DNA from: Paracoccus kondratievae
GTDB taxonomy: Bacteria > Pseudomonadota > Alphaproteobacteria > Rhodobacterales > Rhodobacteraceae
NCBI RefSeq assembly: GCF_009301415.1
Contig: NZ_CP045072.1
Location: 921,001 to 985,000 of the forward strand
Direction: 5' to 3'
DNA: 64,000 bases
Shown here: in pieces, positions 16,589 to 25,993 of the stretch
Numbering within the stretch: position 1 is the stretch's first letter
How the letters are laid out: each line of letters begins with the position of its first letter
Notes under the pieces: generated by a model
Told to the model about the DNA's origin: nothing
The model's database searches: none
Seen by the model: the letters and a program-made list of their open reading frames with translations, nothing else
Position numbers and translations under genes: made by a program

Positions 16589-16616
16589 ATGAACCCAACC
16601 AAGGGGGAGTCTCCGC

Positions 16617-17711
16617 ATGACACTGACCATCTCGGAACTGGCCCGCGCCCTTGATGCCCGCCTGTGGGGTGATGGAAGCCTGATCGTCCGTGGAGCGGCC
16701 GAGGCCGGGCAGGCGCGTGAAGATCAGATCGCGCTTGCCACGACCGAGGCTTATGCCGCAAAGCTTGCCCCCGGTGGCATGGCGCTTTTGGCCGACTGCT
16801 CGGACCCCGAGGCGCTGGGTCTGCGCGCAGCGATTCTGGTCGCGCGACCGCGCCTTGCCATGGCCGGGCTGACCCGCGCCTTTGACCCCGGTCCGGGGAT
16901 CGCACCCGGCATCCATCCCACTGCGGTGATCGACCCGACCGCCGAACTGGGCGAAGGCGCGGCCATCGGACCCTTTGTGGTGATTGGCCCACGTGTGCGG
17001 ATCGGCGCTGGGGCACGCATCGCGTCTCATGTTTCGATCGGGGCCGATACGGTGATCGGCCGCGATGTGTTGATTCATCCCGGTGTGCGTATTGCCCATG
17101 GTGTCACCCTTGGCGACCGGGTGATCCTGAACCCTGGTGTTTCGCTGGGCGGAGACGGGTTTTCCTTTGTCACGCCCGAGAAATCGGGGGTGGAGGAAAT
17201 CCGCGAGACCCTTGGCGCGAGAAACGAGATTCGCCAGCAGCACTGGACCCGCATTCATTCTCTGGGCGGGGTCGAGATCGGCGATGATGTCGAGATCGGG
17301 GCCAATTCGACCGTGGATCGCGGCACTATCCGCGCGACCCGTGTCGGGCGCGGCACCAAGATCGATAACCTTGTCCAGATCGGCCATAACTGCATCGTGG
17401 GCGAGGATTGCCTGCTATGCGGCCTTGTCGGTATCGCGGGCTCGGCCCGGATCGGCAACCGCGTGGTCTTGGGCGGGCAGGTCGGTGTCTCGGACAATAT
17501 CTTTGTCGGTGACGATGTGATTGCGGGCGGAGCGACCAAGATCTTTACCAATGCCCCCGCCGGTCGCGTGCTGCTGGGCAGTCCCGCGGTAAAGATGGAA
17601 ACCCATGTTGAGGCGCAAAAGAACATCCGCCGTTTGCCGCGACTCTATGCGCAAGTGGCCGAGCTTCGTGAAACTGTTAAGAAACTGCTCGACAAGGGCG
17701 GCGCGGGATAG
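16617..17711 (+). CDS. lpxD: UDP-3-O-(3-hydroxyacyl)glucosamine N-acyltransferase
   Basis: 364 aa. Third step of lipid A synthesis: transfers a 3-hydroxyacyl chain from ACP to the amine of UDP-3-O-acylglucosamine. The N-terminal LpxD domain (uridine binding, about 1-100) is followed by many hexapeptide repeats forming a left-handed beta-helix (about 100-310: ELGEGAAIGPFVVIGPRVRI and onward). The catalytic His lies in DNLVQIGHNCIVGE, and the C-terminal helix contains RRLPRLYAQVAELRE. The start has AAGGGGGAG upstream. It is followed closely by an acyl carrier protein and a ketoacyl synthase, so the three may supply or use the same acyl chains. Confidence 0.95.
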   Translation: MTLTISELARALDARLWGDGSLIVRGAAEAGQAREDQIALATTEAYAAKLAPGGMALLADCSDPEALGLRAAILVARPRLAMAGLTRAFDPGPGIAPGIHPTAVIDPTAELGEGAAIGPFVVIGPRVRIGAGARIASHVSIGADTVIGRDVLIHPGVRIAHGVTLGDRVILNPGVSLGGDGFSFVTPEKSGVEEIRETLGARNEIRQQHWTRIHSLGGVEIGDDVEIGANSTVDRGTIRATRVGRGTKIDNLVQIGHNCIVGEDCLLCGLVGIAGSARIGNRVVLGGQVGVSDNIFVGDDVIAGGATKIFTNAPAGRVLLGSPAVKMETHVEAQKNIRRLPRLYAQVAELRETVKKLLDKGGAG

Positions 17712-17758
17712 CATTTCCGCAGGTAATCGTCCCTGACCGGGACAGAACGGAGGCCGAG

Positions 17759-18019
17759 ATGACAGAAATCCGCGAGCGCATCATCCAGATCATCGCAGAA
17801 CAGGCGATGCTGGACCCGTCCGAGCTGAAGCCTGAAATGTCGCCGGAGGAAATCGGTATCGACAGTCTTGGGCTGGTCGAATCCATCTTTGCTATCGAGG
17901 AAGCCTTCGACATCTCGGTGCCTTTTAACGCCAATGAACCCGAAAAGTCGGACTTCGACATTTCCAGCCTTGGCGCCATCATCGACGCCGTGGAAAAACT
18001 GGTTGCCGAAAAGGCATGA
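17759..18019 (+). CDS. Acyl carrier protein (specialised, not the housekeeping AcpP)
   Basis: 86 aa. The phosphopantetheine site is GIDSLGLVESIF with the modified Ser at residue 36. The 4-helix ACP length is normal, but the sequence (EEAFDISVPFNANEPEKSDFDI) differs from housekeeping AcpP and is closer in style to AcpXL-like carriers used for very-long-chain acyl groups of lipid A. It lies between lpxD and a ketoacyl synthase and overlaps the latter's start by 4 nt (ATGA). A dedicated role in making an unusual lipid-A or envelope acyl chain is a reasonable inference, not shown. Confidence 0.88.
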   Translation: MTEIRERIIQIIAEQAMLDPSELKPEMSPEEIGIDSLGLVESIFAIEEAFDISVPFNANEPEKSDFDISSLGAIIDAVEKLVAEKA

Positions 18020-19365
18020 GCGCCAAAAAGATCAAGGGCGAAAAGCAGCCCAAGTCCGAACGCAAGGCCGGTAAGGTCAAGGGAAAGGTCAAGACCGCCA
18101 CCAAGCTGGCGCGTGCCATGTTGGGCCGCGTCATCATGGGCCGCCATGCCAATGGGATGCGCCGCGTTGCGATCACGGGCATGGGCACCATCAATGCGCT
18201 GGGACGCGACGTGCCCTCAACGCTTGAGGCCATGCGGGAAGGGCGCTGCGGCATCGGCCCGTTGGAGTTCCGCGATGTCGAGCGGCTGGCGATCCGCATC
18301 GGCGGTCAGGTCCGCGACTGGGAGCCAGAGACCTATTTCAACCGTCAGCAGATCGTTCTTTACGATAAGTTCACCCAGTTCACGCTGCTGGCCGCGCGTG
18401 AGGCGGTGGCGCAGTCCGGCCTGATTTTCGAGGGTGAGCTGGGCACGCAATCTGGCGTGGTTCTTGGTACCGCGGCGGGCGGCATGAACACCTGGGACGA
18501 AAATTACCGCACCGTTTACGAAGAGGGTAAGAACCGCGTTCACCCCTTTGTCGTCCCCAAGCTGATGAACAATGCGGCATGTTCGCATCTGAGCATGGAG
18601 TACGGGCTGCTGGGGCCCAGCTTTACTGTTGCGACTGCCTGTGCCAGCTCGAACCACGCGATGGGGCTTGCCTTTAACATGGTGCGCTCGGGTGCGGCGA
18701 CGGTGATGCTGACCGGCGGGTCCGAGGCGATGCTGTGCTTTGGCGGCGTCAAGGCCTGGGAAGGTCTGCGCGTGATGTCCAAGGACGCCTGCCGGCCCTT
18801 TTCGGCCACCCGCAACGGTATGGTGCAGGGCGAAGGCGCCGGGATATTCGTTTTTGAGGATTGGGAACACGCGGTTGCGCGTGGTGCTGATATCCTTGCC
18901 GAAGTGGTGGGTTTTGCTATGTCGGCCGATGCGCAGGACATCGTCATGCCTTCAGCTATCGGTGCGCAGCGTACCATTGCCGGTGCAATGCTGGATGCGC
19001 ATATACGGCCCGACGAGATCGGCTATATCAATGCCCATGGCACCGGCACTGCTGCCAATGACAAGACCGAATGCGCGGCGGTTGCCCATGCTTTTGGTCA
19101 TCATGCCGACCGGCTGATGATCTCGTCGACCAAGTCGATGCATGGTCATCTGATTGGCGGGACGGGAGCGGTCGAGCTGCTGGCCTGCATCATGGCGCTG
19201 CGCGACGGGGTGATCGCGCCGACGATCGGCTATGAGGAGCCGGATCCGGAATGTGCGCTGGATGTGGTTCCGAACGAGGCGCGCGAGGCGAAGGTTGAGG
19301 CGGTGTTGTCGAATGCCTTTGCCTTTGGCGGGCTGAATGCGGTGATCGCGCTGCGCAAGGCGTGA
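18016..19365 (+). CDS. Beta-ketoacyl-ACP synthase, FabF-like, with Lys-rich N-terminal extension
   Basis: 449 aa from the ATG coupled to the ACP stop (ATGA). Thiolase-fold condensing enzyme: catalytic Cys in TACASSNHAMG (C209), His in NAHGTGT and in STKSMHGHLIGGTGA, giving the C-H-H triad of KAS I/II. Before the usual FabF start (MRRVAITGMG, about residue 48) there is a very basic 47-residue leader (KKIKGEKQPKSERKAGKVKG), which is unusual. Either it is a real extension or translation begins at one of the internal Met codons (for example near 18157). Coupling to the ACP gene favours the long form. The likely role is a dedicated elongation partner of the preceding ACP. Confidence 0.88.
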   Translation: MSAKKIKGEKQPKSERKAGKVKGKVKTATKLARAMLGRVIMGRHANGMRRVAITGMGTINALGRDVPSTLEAMREGRCGIGPLEFRDVERLAIRIGGQVRDWEPETYFNRQQIVLYDKFTQFTLLAAREAVAQSGLIFEGELGTQSGVVLGTAAGGMNTWDENYRTVYEEGKNRVHPFVVPKLMNNAACSHLSMEYGLLGPSFTVATACASSNHAMGLAFNMVRSGAATVMLTGGSEAMLCFGGVKAWEGLRVMSKDACRPFSATRNGMVQGEGAGIFVFEDWEHAVARGADILAEVVGFAMSADAQDIVMPSAIGAQRTIAGAMLDAHIRPDEIGYINAHGTGTAANDKTECAAVAHAFGHHADRLMISSTKSMHGHLIGGTGAVELLACIMALRDGVIAPTIGYEEPDPECALDVVPNEAREAKVEAVLSNAFAFGGLNAVIALRKA

Positions 19366-19854
<489 letters not shown>

Positions 19855-19868
19855 GATTGATCCTTGGC

Positions 19869-20504
19869 CTACGCGTTTTCGGTACTCGCCGGCGCGTTGG
19901 CTTGGGTCATGTAGCGCATGAATTCGGAAAAGATGTGCCCTGACAGTTCGCGGAAAGGGCGAGGGTCACATTTTAGCCATGGATCAATGCTGCGGGTCGC
20001 AAAGACCATGTTTGTGCCTTTGACGAGGTAGTGCATCATCATCACTGCGGTTTCGATATCCAGATCCGCAGACAGGATGCCGAGCTGCTGTGCCTCGCGC
20101 AGTTTGCGTAGGCAGAGATCGCGCATCGACAAGGTGTAACGTTGAAGCGTGCCGTCGGGTTTGATCGGACTGCTGAGCCCCCTGGCCATGACCTCGAAAA
20201 ACACCGGGTTTTCGTCGGCCCAGTCAAGATAGCTCTGCAGAAAGCAGTTCAGCTGTTCGATTGGGTCGGTGATATTGGCGTCTGCCAGGTCGCGATTCTG
20301 CCGGTCATTAAGCAGTGTCACGGCGTGGTAGACGAGACCTTCGTGCAGGTCCTGAACTGAGGGAAAGACCTCAAGGATCTCCCCCTCATCCATATCAATG
20401 TGTCGGGCCAGCTCGCCTGCATCGGCAGGCATGCGGCCGGTTTCTTCAAGAAATGACTGTGCTGCAAAAATCAGTTTTTGATAGAGGTTGCCTGGGCGTT
20501 CCAT
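19869..20504 (-). CDS. TetR-family transcriptional regulator
   Basis: 211 aa. The N-terminal helix-turn-helix (about 1-60) reads LYQKLIFAAQSFLEETGRMP then ELARHIDMDEGEILEVFPSV, the usual TetR arrangement with a final F-x-S/D block. The C-terminal all-helical ligand/dimer domain contains the block NPVFFEVMARGL. There is no adjacent target operon on the same strand: ferredoxin is convergent downstream and typA lies upstream in the same direction. It possibly regulates itself or a distant gene. Ligand unknown. Confidence 0.85.
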   Translation of the reverse strand: MERPGNLYQKLIFAAQSFLEETGRMPADAGELARHIDMDEGEILEVFPSVQDLHEGLVYHAVTLLNDRQNRDLADANITDPIEQLNCFLQSYLDWADENPVFFEVMARGLSSPIKPDGTLQRYTLSMRDLCLRKLREAQQLGILSADLDIETAVMMMHYLVKGTNMVFATRSIDPWLKCDPRPFRELSGHIFSEFMRYMTQANAPASTENA

Positions 20505-20593
20505 CGTTTACTCCTGACGCCACGCATCTGGAAACTTAACAGACTTCCGCTATTGCGGAAGCCTGTATTCTGATTTTGCAGGAGACTATTTTC

Positions 20594-22414
20594 TCAGCCT
20601 TCGGCGCGGGCCTGGCGCTTGCGCTCGTGAGGATCAAGGTAGCGTTTGCGCAAACGGATGCTTTTCGGCGTGACCTCAACCAGTTCGTCGTCGTCGATAT
20701 AGGCGATGGCCTCTTCGAGCGACATCCGCACGGGGGGCGTCAGCCGCACCGCCTCATCCGAGCCGGCGGCGCGGATGTTCGTGAGCTTCTTGCCCTTGAG
20801 CGGGTTCACCTCAAGGTCGTTGTCGCGCGAATGCTCGCCGATGACCATGCCCTGATAGACCTGTTCTTGTGCGCCGATGAAGAGCTTGCCGCGTTCTTCG
20901 AGGTTCCACAGCGCGTAGGCGACCGAGACCCCGTCCTCCATCGAGACGAGCACGCCCTGACGGCGGCCCTGGATCGGGCCTTTCCATGGCGCCCAGCCGT
21001 GGAAGATGCGGTTCAGTACGCCATTGCCGCGCGTGTCGGTCATGAACTCGCCATGATAGCCGATAAGCCCGCGCGACGGCACATGTGCGACGATGCGGGT
21101 CTTACCATGGCCTGCCGGGCGCATGTCGACCATGTCGCCCTTGCGGTCGCCGGTAAGTTTTTCGATCACGACGCCGGTGTAGTCGTCATCAACATCAATG
21201 ATGACTTCCTCGATCGGTTCAAGCCGCTGGCCGTCTTCTTCCTGGAAAATGACGCGGGGGCGCGAGATCGAAAGCTCGAACCCTTCGCGGCGCATGTTTT
21301 CGATCAGAACGCCCATCTGCAATTCGCCGCGGCCCGAGACGATGAAAGCCTCGCCGCCCGGGGTATCTTCGACACGGATTGCGACGTTTGATTCGGCCTC
21401 TTTCATCAGCCGTTCGCGGATGACGCGCGACTGGACCTTGTTGCCATCGCGGCCAGCCAGCGGGCTGTCGTTGATGCCGAAGGTGACGCTGATCGTCGGC
21501 GGGTCGATCGGCTGGGCGGGCAGGGGGGCATCGACCTCGGGTGCGCAAAGCGTGTCTGCCACGGTTGCCTTGGACATGCCGGCGATGGTTACGATATCGC
21601 CCGCGACCGCCTCATCAATCGGTTGCTGGGTCAGGCCACGGAAGGCCAGAACCTTTGAAATGCGGAACTGTTCGATGCGCTGGCCGTCGCGCGACAGCGC
21701 CTTGACAGTGTCGCCTGCACGTGCACGGCCGGCCTCGACCCGACCGGTCAGGATGCGGCCGATGAACGGGTCGGCGCCAAGCGTCGTCGCCAGCATCTGG
21801 AACGGCTCGTCCGTGCGCGAGATCTGCTTGGGCGGCTGGACATGACGCAGGATGAGATCGAACAGCGCCGACATGTCCTTGCGCGGCCCGTCGAGGGCTT
21901 CATCCGCCCAACCGCCGATGCCCGAGGCATAAAGATGCGGAAAGTCGAGTTGTTCGTCGCTTGCGCCGAGGTTGGCGAAGAGGTCAAAAACCTCATCCAG
22001 CGCCTTGTCAGGATCGGCGGCCGGTTTGTCGACCTTGTTCAGCACGACGATCGGCCGCAACCCCAGCGCCAGCGCCTTGGAGGTCACGAATTTCGTCTGC
22101 GGCATCGGGCCTTCGGCAGCGTCGACCAGCAGACAGACGCCGTCAACCATGCCGAGGATGCGTTCGACCTCGCCGCCGAAATCGGCGTGACCGGGGGTGT
22201 CGACGATATTGATGCGCGTGCCCTTCCACTCGACCGAAGTGGCCTTGGCAAGGATGGTGATGCCACGCTCGCGCTCGATGTCGTTGCTGTCCATCGCGCG
22301 TTCGGCCACGGCCTGATTTTCGCGGAAGCTGCCCGACTGCTTCAGGAGCTGGTCGACCAGCGTGGTCTTGCCGTGGTCAACGTGGGCGATGATCGCGATA
22401 TTGCGGATGTCCAT
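20594..22414 (-). CDS. typA: Ribosome-associated translational GTPase TypA/BipA
   Basis: 606 aa. N-terminal G domain with G1 [16 protein letters not shown]2/G3 [11 protein letters not shown] and [14 protein letters not shown], and G4 [13 protein letters not shown]-like domains II, III and V follow, with the BipA-specific C-terminal domain ([35 protein letters not shown]). TypA binds the ribosome and assists 50S assembly and growth at low temperature or stress. Length is the family norm. No operon partner is evident; a 24-aa peptide gene lies just upstream. Confidence 0.96.
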   Translation of the reverse strand: MDIRNIAIIAHVDHGKTTLVDQLLKQSGSFRENQAVAERAMDSNDIERERGITILAKATSVEWKGTRINIVDTPGHADFGGEVERILGMVDGVCLLVDAAEGPMPQTKFVTSKALALGLRPIVVLNKVDKPAADPDKALDEVFDLFANLGASDEQLDFPHLYASGIGGWADEALDGPRKDMSALFDLILRHVQPPKQISRTDEPFQMLATTLGADPFIGRILTGRVEAGRARAGDTVKALSRDGQRIEQFRISKVLAFRGLTQQPIDEAVAGDIVTIAGMSKATVADTLCAPEVDAPLPAQPIDPPTISVTFGINDSPLAGRDGNKVQSRVIRERLMKEAESNVAIRVEDTPGGEAFIVSGRGELQMGVLIENMRREGFELSISRPRVIFQEEDGQRLEPIEEVIIDVDDDYTGVVIEKLTGDRKGDMVDMRPAGHGKTRIVAHVPSRGLIGYHGEFMTDTRGNGVLNRIFHGWAPWKGPIQGRRQGVLVSMEDGVSVAYALWNLEERGKLFIGAQEQVYQGMVIGEHSRDNDLEVNPLKGKKLTNIRAAGSDEAVRLTPPVRMSLEEAIAYIDDDELVEVTPKSIRLRKRYLDPHERKRQARAEG

Positions 22415-22483
22415 TGGGGGCCTTTGTCAGAATTTGCGCCCCCGGTAGCGCAGAGTGCCGCAAAACACCAGCGCCAATCGACG

Positions 22484-22558
22484 TCAGCGCAGTCCCAGAA
22501 GCCCGAGAATGAACAGCACCACGACGACAAGGCCGACAAGATAGATGATCGAGTTCAT
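22484..22558 (-). CDS. 24-residue hydrophobic membrane peptide
   Basis: On the minus strand a strong ribosome site (GGGAGGGGAAA) precedes ATG, and the frame encodes MNSIIYLVGLVVVVLFILGL plus a short LGLR tail, then TGA. It is one membrane-spanning helix with almost no soluble part. It is too short for most gene finders. Similar one-helix proteins are, to my recollection, found across Rhodobacteraceae, but their function is unknown. It lies 70 nt upstream of typA in the same direction. Confidence 0.6.
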   Translation of the reverse strand: MNSIIYLVGLVVVVLFILGLLGLR

Positions 22559-22663
22559 GGCGGTTTCCCCTCCCTTGGGTGACCGTTAGATGCCCCATCC
22601 CGTTGATGGACGGTGTCTTTGACAAAACCCGCCGCAAGTAAAAAAGGTTCCGGCCGTCGCCGC

Positions 22664-23092
22664 CTAGACCTCTTGTTTTGCGAGGGATTCGATCAGCGGC
22701 CGGATGCCTGAGATATCGTACCCCGCCTTGGCCGCCGTGGTCAGCAGATCCTCGACTGGTTCCTGGCCTGCGCGCGACAGGGCCCACAGGACGGTCGAGC
22801 GGTTGCCCGAGCGACAATAGGCAAGTTTCGGTCCGGGGGTGGCCAGCGCCTCGGCCTGTGCCGCGATCATTTCGGGTGTGATCTGGCCGGGAACGAAGGG
22901 GTTATAATGATAGGCAAGCCCTGCGGCCTCGGCTGCGGCACGCATCGCCTCGTGATCCTCGTCCGGTCCGACTTCCTGATCGGGGCGGTTGTTGATGAGC
23001 ACACGGAACCCGGCCTCGGCCAGAGCGGGCAGATCCTCGGGTTGGATCTGGGCCGAGACGGCAAGATCGGGGGTCAGTTGACGCAGGTCCAT
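22664..23092 (-). CDS. TIGR01244 / DUF442 family phosphatase-like protein (Blh-type domain)
   Basis: 142 aa. This is the cysteine-dependent phosphatase/sulfurtransferase-like fold fused in other bacteria to a persulfide-dioxygenase domain (Blh/BigR regulon). N-terminal block FRVLINNRPDQEVGPDED, and the P-loop CRSGNRSTVLWAL with catalytic Cys and Arg (C-x5-R). As a stand-alone domain it may act on sulfide metabolites or be a dual-specificity phosphatase; its substrate is not established. It is a single gene, not obviously in an operon. Confidence 0.85.
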   Translation of the reverse strand: MDLRQLTPDLAVSAQIQPEDLPALAEAGFRVLINNRPDQEVGPDEDHEAMRAAAEAAGLAYHYNPFVPGQITPEMIAAQAEALATPGPKLAYCRSGNRSTVLWALSRAGQEPVEDLLTTAAKAGYDISGIRPLIESLAKQEV

Positions 23093-23200
23093 GCGGGGCT
23101 CCCTGATTTCGATTGGGCGGCTATGGTTGCGCCGCGAGGCGCCATGAAGGACGGATCGTCCTGTTTCGCCCGACTGTCAAGCGTCGCATGAACCAGGATG

Positions 23201-23884
23201 TCAGGCGATGGCGGCCGCCTCTTCGACAAGCAGGGGCAGGGTCGCGAAATCGTCGAAGGCAGCCTGATGGGTCATCTGCTCGACCGGGGTCTTGCGGTAA
23301 CCGCGCGTGAACAAAAGGAACGGAACGCCGGTATTGCGGGCGCATTCCTCGTCGAATTCACTGTCGCCGACATAGACGCCGCGTGGCTGTTCGGAATCGG
23401 CACCAAGCGCCGCGAATGCCGCGCGCAGCGGTGCGGGGTCGGGCTTGCGCTGGGGCAGCGAGTCGCCGCCAATCACCACGCGGAAAAGCTGGGCGATGCC
23501 AAAGTGGTCAAGCACCTTTTGTGTGGGGCCAAGCGGTTTGTTGGTGCAGATCCCCAAAGGATAGCCGCGATCAGCCAGCACTCCCAGCGCCTCGGTCACA
23601 TGGGGATAAAGCCGGGTCAGGTTGGTTGCGCCGTGATAACGGGTCATGAATGAGGCGACGAGGTCGCGATGCGCCTCGCGCGGCAAGCCCGTCGCGCCCG
23701 AGATCTTTTGCCAGAGCAGATCGACGCCGCCGCCGACAAAGCCGCGCACCTGATCCAGTGTCAGCGGCCGGATGTCATGCAGGCGCAGGACCGCGTTCAC
23801 ACAGGCATGAATGTCGGGAACACTGTCGATCAGCGTGCCGTCGAGGTCAAAGATAACCGGGCGGGGGGCAAGACAAACGTTCAT
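23201..23884 (-). CDS. gph: Phosphoglycolate phosphatase, HAD superfamily
   Basis: 227 aa. HAD motif I is IFDLDGTLIDSVPDI with nucleophile Asp, motif II lies around GICTNKP, and motifs III/IV are GRK-type (PQRKPDPAP) and VGDSEFDEE. The helical cap domain sits between motifs I and II (RGFVGGGVDLLWQK), as in Gph. It removes 2-phosphoglycolate formed by Rubisco oxygenation or DNA repair. Its start abuts the stop of the thioredoxin-like gene without a gap, so the two form an operon. Confidence 0.9.
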   Translation of the reverse strand: MNVCLAPRPVIFDLDGTLIDSVPDIHACVNAVLRLHDIRPLTLDQVRGFVGGGVDLLWQKISGATGLPREAHRDLVASFMTRYHGATNLTRLYPHVTEALGVLADRGYPLGICTNKPLGPTQKVLDHFGIAQLFRVVIGGDSLPQRKPDPAPLRAAFAALGADSEQPRGVYVGDSEFDEECARNTGVPFLLFTRGYRKTPVEQMTHQAAFDDFATLPLLVEEAAAIA

Positions 23885-24436
23885 TCACACCTTCCATTTG
23901 ATCGAGCAGCCCATCGAGGCGACCTGCTCGCGCGGGCCCTGACCGGTTTCTGCAATCTGCACCATGGCCTCAAAAAGTTCGCGCCTTACGTCGGGGGGCG
24001 CAGGATTGCGGCCCGAGGCATCGAGCCGGCCGCGATATTGCAGCTCTCCGGCCGCATTGTAGCCGAAGAAATCAGGGGTGCATTCAGCGCCATAAGCGCG
24101 CGCAACCTCCTGACTTTCGTCATAGAGGTAGGGGAAGGTAAAGCCGTGCTCCTTGGCCATCGCCTTCATCTTCCCGGGCGAGTCCTCGGGATACTGGCTG
24201 ACATCATTCGCCGAGATCGCAACGACTCCGACGCCCAGTTTTTGCAGATCTGCTGCATCGCGCCGGATGCGGTCGATGACGGCCTGCACATAGGGGCAGT
24301 GATTGCAGATGAACATCACCAGCGTCCCGCGCGGCCCCGCGATATCGGCCCATGAGACCATGCGCCCATCGGGATCGGGCAGGGTGAAGGCGGGCGCCTT
24401 GGCACCAAATTCACAGACAGGAGGACTGACCGCCAT
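23885..24436 (-). CDS. Thioredoxin-family (AhpC/TSA-like) protein
   Basis: 183 aa from the ATG at 24436, which has a near-perfect AAGGAGA ribosome site. Peroxiredoxin/thioredoxin fold: N-terminal GAKAPAFTLPDPDG, active-site-like CNHCPYVQAV (CxxC), GVVAISAND and the cis-Pro region ECTPDFF. No signal peptide is visible, so it is probably cytosolic. This group (often thioredoxin family protein, DUF899-unlike) has no settled substrate. It is co-transcribed with gph. Confidence 0.85.
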   Translation of the reverse strand: MAVSPPVCEFGAKAPAFTLPDPDGRMVSWADIAGPRGTLVMFICNHCPYVQAVIDRIRRDAADLQKLGVGVVAISANDVSQYPEDSPGKMKAMAKEHGFTFPYLYDESQEVARAYGAECTPDFFGYNAAGELQYRGRLDASGRNPAPPDVRRELFEAMVQIAETGQGPREQVASMGCSIKWKV

Positions 24437-24716
24437 GAGATCTCCTTTCTTGTGGGTGATGACGGGGCTGTCGCCCATGCGGATTCGCGGGTCAGACTAT
24501 GCCGCGCCATCAGGGAAAGAAAGGGCGCTGCCCGGCTTGTCCCCGGTTCGTCCTATTGCCGCAGCTTCGTACGGGCGGTGTATTGGGGATGAAGGGGCAG
24601 CAACAGCACTGACAACCGCCACAGGTCGGTCCCTGCGATCGACCATAATGCGGGCCATTGCCGGGGCTGTTGCAAACAGTGGCCGGTTGCAGCCGATACC
24701 GCCAAGGGATACGGGA

Positions 24717-25571
24717 TCAGCACGACGGAGGAGCACATGGCTTTGTCCTCTCTGTCCGTCCGGTATCCAGTTTTGCGGGCCGTCTCCACCTGTCACCCGG
24801 GCACAGGCGGGGGCCTTTTCTCGCGTCCGCAAGCAACTGCCGGCTGTCTTCTGAAGACGTGCAGAGATCGAAGGATTGCTGCGTGTCTGCCATAGCGCCC
24901 TTGCTCATTTCGAGGTCGCGGCATCCATCTTTCTCATTTTCAGCCCGGCTTTTCGCCATACGTGGGCTGTTCGCATGTTTTGCCAAGATGTGATCCTTGC
25001 CACGCTCTCGGGTCAGAGCCGTCTCCAGCCGCCGCCTCAGGGTGGTGGATGATATCTGATAACCTGCGGCAATTTCGTCCAACGTCTGCCGCTTTTCCTT
25101 GATGGCGCGCCGTGCCTCGTTGATTTCCGCCTCGGTCAGCACGATGCGCGGACGGCCAAGCCGGCTGCCGCGCTGGCGGGCGGCCACCAGGCCCGCGCGG
25201 GTGCGCTCGCTGATCAGATTGCGCTCGAACTCGGCAAAGGCGGCCATGATGTGAAAGATCAGCCGCCCGCCCGAGGTGCGGGTGTCGATGGATTCGTTGA
25301 GCGACCGGAACTCGCACCCTTTTCTGCCCAGCTCTTCGACGAATTTCACCAGATCGGTCAGCGACCGGCCAAGGCGGTCGAGCCGCCAGACCACCAGCGT
25401 ATCGCCGGGTTTCAGCGCTCTCAGCACGTTTTCCAGCCCCGGGCGATCCATGTGTGAACCGGTGGCGCCGTGGTCCTGGAAGATATTTTTGCAACCCGCT
25501 TCTTTCAGCGCGGCAAGCTGCAAATCCAGGCGCTGGTCGTCGGTCGAAACACGGGCATAACCAATGATCAT
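24717..25571 (-). CDS. Serine recombinase, Hin/Pin-like DNA invertase family, with odd C-terminal extension
   Basis: 284 aa from the ATG at 25571. The catalytic domain has IGYARVSTDDQ with the Ser nucleophile at about residue 8, LVVWRLDRLGRSL (catalytic Arg pair), the long E helix (FAEFERNLISERTRAGL) and GRPRIVL. A helix-turn-helix follows (TLDEIAAGYQISSTTLRRRL, about 165-185). A normal invertase ends near residue 190. Here about 95 further residues, low-complexity and basic, follow, which looks like read-through after loss of the original stop. The 18-bp hix-like inverted repeats just upstream are its likely sites. Confidence 0.9.
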   Translation of the reverse strand: MIIGYARVSTDDQRLDLQLAALKEAGCKNIFQDHGATGSHMDRPGLENVLRALKPGDTLVVWRLDRLGRSLTDLVKFVEELGRKGCEFRSLNESIDTRTSGGRLIFHIMAAFAEFERNLISERTRAGLVAARQRGSRLGRPRIVLTEAEINEARRAIKEKRQTLDEIAAGYQISSTTLRRRLETALTRERGKDHILAKHANSPRMAKSRAENEKDGCRDLEMSKGAMADTQQSFDLCTSSEDSRQLLADARKGPRLCPGDRWRRPAKLDTGRTERTKPCAPPSC

Positions 25572-25675
25572 TGAGAAATATCTCCATACTGCACGGCATA
25601 TCTTCAAAGCATGCAAGGGCAAGGAAATCGTTAATACTAAGTATTTTAAGAATGTAAATTGAGGGGGCAGCTTGA

Positions 25676-25693
25676 CATAAACGGTGGTTTTTG
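25676..25693 (+). repeat. hix-like site, left arm of an 18-bp perfect inverted repeat
   Basis: CATAAACGGTGGTTTTTG, the exact reverse complement of 25771-25788. Each copy is itself an imperfect dyad (AAAC...GTTT) like an invertase crossover site. Confidence 0.8.
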
Positions 25694-25770
25694 GCGGCCT
25701 TGTCGCGCGCGCCAAAATTTCGGTTTTCACAAGCGATTCCTTTCGCTGACACCTGATTTTTCCCAATTGT

Positions 25771-25788
25771 CAAAAACCACCGTTTATG
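25771..25788 (-). repeat. hix-like site, right arm of the inverted repeat
   Basis: CAAAAACCACCGTTTATG, reverse complement of 25676-25693 with 77 bp between. Its half-site, read on the minus strand as GGTTTTTGACAA, matches 11 of 12 bases of the Salmonella hix half-site GGTTTTTGATAA as I remember it. Confidence 0.8.
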
Positions 25789-25993
25789 AATGCTCCGGGT
25801 GTTGAGCCTGCGGACGGATGCCGACCTTACCTTGCAGGCGATCGGTATCTTTTGGGGTTCGCTCTGACGGCGCCACATGGTTTGTTCGAAAATAGCTGGT
25901 TTGCCAGTTCATCCGGCTGGCGGCTGCAGTGCGCTTGTCAAGATCGTAACGAGTTTCTCGGCACGGCGGTGCCGATGGTTATGAGGTAAAGTA

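Larger units (their letters stand above)
25572..25993. other. AT-rich intergenic region between recombinase and Hint gene
   Basis: About 420 bp hold the 18-bp inverted repeat pair (25676-25693, 25771-25788) and the divergent promoters of the recombinase and Hint genes. TTGACA at 25672-25677 could be a -35 box. The Hint gene is preceded by GAGGTAA. No protein gene is convincing. Confidence 0.55.
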
